Position numbers and translations under genes: made by a program. Of a stretch of DNA of 15,757 nucleotides, positions 14,105-15,757 are shown piece after piece. The notes beneath the pieces were generated by a model that did no database searches, was not told the DNA's origin, and was given only the letters and a program-made list of their open reading frames with translations. Within the stretch, counting starts at the first letter, position 1. The number at the start of each line of letters is the position of its first letter. This stretch comes from JAYSRU01 sp043720875 (GTDB lineage Bacteria; Bacteroidota; Bacteroidia; Flavobacteriales_D; Crocinitomicaceae), in NCBI GenBank assembly GCA_043720875.1, contig JAYSRU010000090.1, positions 1 to 15,757 of the forward strand. Reading direction: 5' to 3'.

Positions 14105-14671
14105 ATGAGAAAATTAAAATTGCAAGTGCAAATTACCGTTGATGGATTCATTGCAGGTCAAAACGGAGAAATGGACTGGTTGTGCTTCACTTGGTCAAAC
14201 GATATTATCGAATACGTACGAGAGATTACCGAATCTGTGGATACAATACTATTGGGTAGAAAACTTGCAGAAGGCTTTATTCCGCATTGGGAAGCTGTTG
14301 TACAAGATCCAAAAAACCCAGAATATGAAGGTGGTCTCAAATATACTACAACTCCAAAAATTGTATTTACCAAGACACTGGAGCAATCAATTTGGAATAA
14401 CACCGAAATTGCAACAGGTGATTTGCTGGAAGAAATTTCAACGTTAAAGCAGAAAGCAGGAAAGGATATTATCGTTTATGGCGGAGGAAATTTTGTTTCT
14501 GCGCTAATTAAAAATAAACTCATCGACGAATTGCATTTATTCATAAATCCTGCGGCAATTGGAAACGGAATGCCCATCTTTAAAGAGCTGACGGCGCTGC
14601 AAAAATTTAGTATTGTTGACGTTAAAAAATTTGAATGCGGAATAATTACGCTGATATATAAGCCTATCTAA
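14105..14671 (+). CDS. Dihydrofolate reductase-family protein (RibD C-terminal domain)
   Basis: The 188-aa protein is of usual length for the stand-alone RibD_C/DHFR-like group. It starts MRKLKLQVQITVDGFIAG, with the family's SxDG-like turn, then NGEMDWL. It next has DTILLGRKLAEGFIPHW (46-62), the NADPH-binding region DIIVYGGGNF (121-130), and DELHLFINPAAIGNGMPIF. It should be a cytoplasmic NAD(P)H-dependent reductase. Its substrate is unknown, and it is not the housekeeping FolA or RibD. The start at 14105 gives the normal N-terminus; an upstream TTG at 14066 would overlap the promoter element. It follows attC-like site 3, so it may be a cassette passenger or the first resident gene after the array. 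The relic of an ArsR regulator overlaps its 3' side. Confidence 0.9.
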   Translation: MRKLKLQVQITVDGFIAGQNGEMDWLCFTWSNDIIEYVREITESVDTILLGRKLAEGFIPHWEAVVQDPKNPEYEGGLKYTTTPKIVFTKTLEQSIWNNTEIATGDLLEEISTLKQKAGKDIIVYGGGNFVSALIKNKLIDELHLFINPAAIGNGMPIFKELTALQKFSIVDVKKFECGIITLIYKPI

Positions 14672-14676
14672 TAGGA

Positions 14677-14781
14677 GCACGGGATATCTTTCAAGGCATT
14701 GCCGACCCAACACGAAACGCAACAGTAACGCTTAGTGCATTTCACTCGATGACACCAAATGTCAACGATACGCTAACTTAA
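14677..14781 (+). pseudogene. Relic of an ArsR-family regulator N-terminus
   Basis: The frame from 14677 reads ARDIFQGIADPTRNA, then TVTLSAFHSMTPNV, before a TAA at 14779-14781. It matches the start of the well-known ArsR/SmtB subgroup 'RRDIFQAIADPTRRAI...ALxAMTPN' residue for residue with substitutions. No start codon is left, and the HTH that should follow is not readable beyond a weak FCLTAQQ. It begins 6 nt after the reductase stop. Such regulators often sit next to stress and SRPBCC/DHFR-like genes, so this may be its decayed former regulator. Confidence 0.65.
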
Positions 14782-14958
14782 TTTTGCCTCACCGCACAAC
14801 AAGAAACAGGACAACTCACCTTCCGATTGACACAAGTAATGTGTTAATGATGTAACTCTTAATATTAATTGCGTAAGGTTTTAGGCATGAATGCGTCTCA
14901 TCTTTGTGCCGTTGGAACAATTCAGTTACAGCATTTCTTACTTCACACTGAAAATAAG

Positions 14959-15042
14959 GCAGAATTACAGACAACCGTTCAAAACGCTATCAAAATGGAG
15001 GCGTTATGGCGTGCAGCAGCAATCGCAGTTACAGCAAAAGAT
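14959..15042 (+). pseudogene. Relic of a BON-domain protein
   Basis: Within the open frame 14869-15084, residues 31-58 read AELQTTVQNAIKMEALWRAA, then AIAVTAKD. These follow the start of Bacteroidota BON-domain proteins (xELQxxVxxAIKWEPLLxAAEIGVTAKDG...). The remaining frame on both sides bears no resemblance to BON, and the second half of the domain is missing. A TAA ends the frame at 15084. The intact family binds phospholipid surfaces and is envelope or stress-linked. This copy is probably dead. The overlapping frame at 14891-15103 is a shadow. The rest of 14782-14958 holds nothing I can identify. Confidence 0.6.
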
Positions 15043-15099
15043 GTGTTGTTTCTTCCCCAATTTCTTTTTACAAATCATAATTAAACGAACGACTAGCAC

Positions 15100-15255
15100 A
15101 TGAAAACTGAAAATGAATTGAATCGAGATATTTTGGTCATTACTCAAAAAATTCAAAAAGAGTTTCCGGAATTGTCAAAATACATAGTGGAAATGCCTGC
15201 AAAAAATTCAGGTATGGATGATGAAGTTGGAAACATTAAAAACCTACAGAATTAG
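15100..15255 (+). CDS. N-terminal part of a conserved Bacteroidota small protein, cut by an in-frame TAG
   Basis: The 51-aa open stretch MKTENELNRDILVITQKIQK, then EFPELSKYIVEMPA...NLQN, ends in TAG (15253-15255). I recognise the pattern of a short Bacteroidota family that normally continues ...NLxxYYxSLxxLLxKYA. The missing piece follows directly in the same frame after the TAG (YDSLKNLVNKYA). The stop thus looks like a nonsense change at a tyrosine position. The family's function is unknown. It tends to sit beside BON-domain and stress genes, as here. If the stop is not suppressed, the product is truncated. Confidence 0.6.
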   Translation: MKTENELNRDILVITQKIQKEFPELSKYIVEMPAKNSGMDDEVGNIKNLQN

Positions 15256-15264
15256 TACGATTCT

Positions 15265-15651
15265 TTGAAAAATTTAGTAAATAAATATGCATTGGAAAAA
15301 GATAACAGTAAAAACGTAAACGCTAATCCTAATAGCAAAAAGGATAATATTGAGCACAAGAGTAGTGTTGAGGGATATCCCATATACCCAGCCACCGAAG
15401 ATATTTACAACAAATTTTCAAAAGAAGAAGATTTAAATCCTGAGGATATTACCAAACGGAAATCACCCAAAGAAATAGCCGGAACAAGGAATGAAAAAGA
15501 TTTTAAGGAGGATATGTCGGGAAGTGATTTGGATGTTCCCGGTTCTGAATTAGATGACCAACAAGAAGGTTTGGGGAGCGAAGATGAAGAGAACAATTAT
15601 TATAGTTTGGGTGGAGATAATCACAATGATTTGGATGAAGACAAAGGGTAG
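15265..15651 (+). CDS. Acidic conserved protein of the GYPxYPA family, in frame with the preceding fragment
   Basis: The 128-aa frame carries the family's hallmarks: GYPIYPATEDIYNKF (about 38-52), DLNPEDITKRKSP, NEKDFKEDMSGSDLDVPGSE and LDDQQEGLGSEDEENNYYSL, then GGDNHNDLDEDKG at the end. It is strongly acidic, likely disordered and cytoplasmic, and its function is unknown. There is no ATG before the conserved part. A TTG at 15265 or 15292 could start it, but residues up to about 15291 belong to the preceding family (YDSLKNLVNKYA). The whole frame 15100-15651 therefore behaves like a two-part fusion cut by one TAG. A BON-like gene follows 25 nt downstream. Confidence 0.72.
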   Translation: MKNLVNKYALEKDNSKNVNANPNSKKDNIEHKSSVEGYPIYPATEDIYNKFSKEEDLNPEDITKRKSPKEIAGTRNEKDFKEDMSGSDLDVPGSELDDQQEGLGSEDEENNYYSLGGDNHNDLDEDKG

Positions 15652-15676
15652 TAGCATGAAATATTAACCCTAAGAA

Positions 15677-15757
15677 ATGAAAGCAAACCAAGCGTTACAA
15701 AAAGATATAACAGCTGCCAACTCGCGGAAGCCATGGTTCACATCAACCGAAAAAAAA
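15677..15757 (+). CDS. BON-like protein, N-terminus only (runs off the window)
   Basis: ATG at 15677 reads MKANQALQKDITAANSRKPW, then FTSTEKK, up to the window edge. The first 14 residues match the start of Bacteroidota BON-domain proteins (MKxNxELQKDIxxAI...). The next stretch (NSRKPWF instead of about IKWEPLL) is poorly conserved, so the copy may be diverged or decaying. The gene is partial, so nothing can be said of its intactness. Confidence 0.5.
   Translation, partial: MKANQALQKDITAANSRKPWFTSTEKK

Noticed and set aside
14139..14447. 102-aa plus-strand ORF overlapping the reductase
   Set aside because: It is out of frame with a well-supported DHFR-family gene and has no independent start signals.
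14997..15015. GGCGTTATGGCG resembling an attC right end
   Set aside because: It lies inside the BON-like coding frame (MEALWRA), and no matching left arm was found.
14891..15103. 70-aa ORF overlapping the BON relic
   Set aside because: The BON resemblance is in the other frame; this one looks like a shadow.
11783..15651. Alternative genetic code or programmed readthrough explaining the in-frame stops
   Set aside because: All three stop codons (TGA, TAA, TAG) are involved in different places, while neighbouring intact genes end normally at TAA or TAG. Gene decay is simpler.
1..15757. CRISPR array, tRNA, rRNA or transposase
   Set aside because: No regularly spaced short repeats, cloverleaf-like segments, rRNA-like sequence or transposase motifs were recognised on reading both strands.

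Overview
The window looks like chromosomal DNA from a member of the Bacteroidota (flavobacteria/sphingobacteria-like). It is AT-rich and has TAnnTTTG-type -7 promoter elements (TATATTTG, TACATTTG). Its protein families are typical of that phylum: an OMP_b-brl_3-type outer-membrane barrel with an N-terminal carboxypeptidase-regulatory-like domain, a BatA-type VWA membrane protein, a His-less dihydroorotase paralogue, and the acidic 'GYPxYPA...NNYYSLGGDNHNDL' family. No rRNA, tRNA, CRISPR array or transposase was seen.

Layout. (1) 1-1700: a lipoprotein and a small barrel-like protein, both unrecognised, separated by a clear intrinsic terminator. (2) 1716-6152: a tightly overlapping four-gene operon, MarR regulator > DoxX-like membrane protein > MFS transporter > outer-membrane beta-barrel protein. 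It reads as a self-regulated transport or efflux unit with a palindromic candidate operator in front. (3) 6153-6668: two tandem imperfect palindromes with nearly identical arms and different centres, then a small two-TM membrane protein gene (6669-7031) with its own promoter. (4) 11233-7325 on the minus strand: BatA-like protein > dihydroorotase-like protein > PmtA-like methyltransferase, spaced 23-25 nt, probably one operon and possibly transcribed leaderless. (5) 11400-14104: an accessory region in which three long imperfect hairpins resembling integron attC sites bracket two compact single-direction 'cassettes'. One carries a gene broken by two in-frame stops, with a possible nuclease-like fold. 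The other carries an HTH protein plus a 70-aa protein behind a canonical promoter. (6) 14105-15757: a DHFR/RibD-like reductase, followed by decaying genes: an ArsR N-terminal relic, a BON-domain relic, a conserved acidic two-part gene split by an in-frame TAG, and the start of another BON-like gene running off the window.

The main novelty candidate is the integrase-less, attC-like cassette array at about 11686-13989. Next come the dihydroorotase paralogue with its metal-binding histidines replaced, the tandem variable-centre palindromes, and the cluster of degenerating genes at the right end. All assignments come from reading the sequence. No database search or structure prediction was run.
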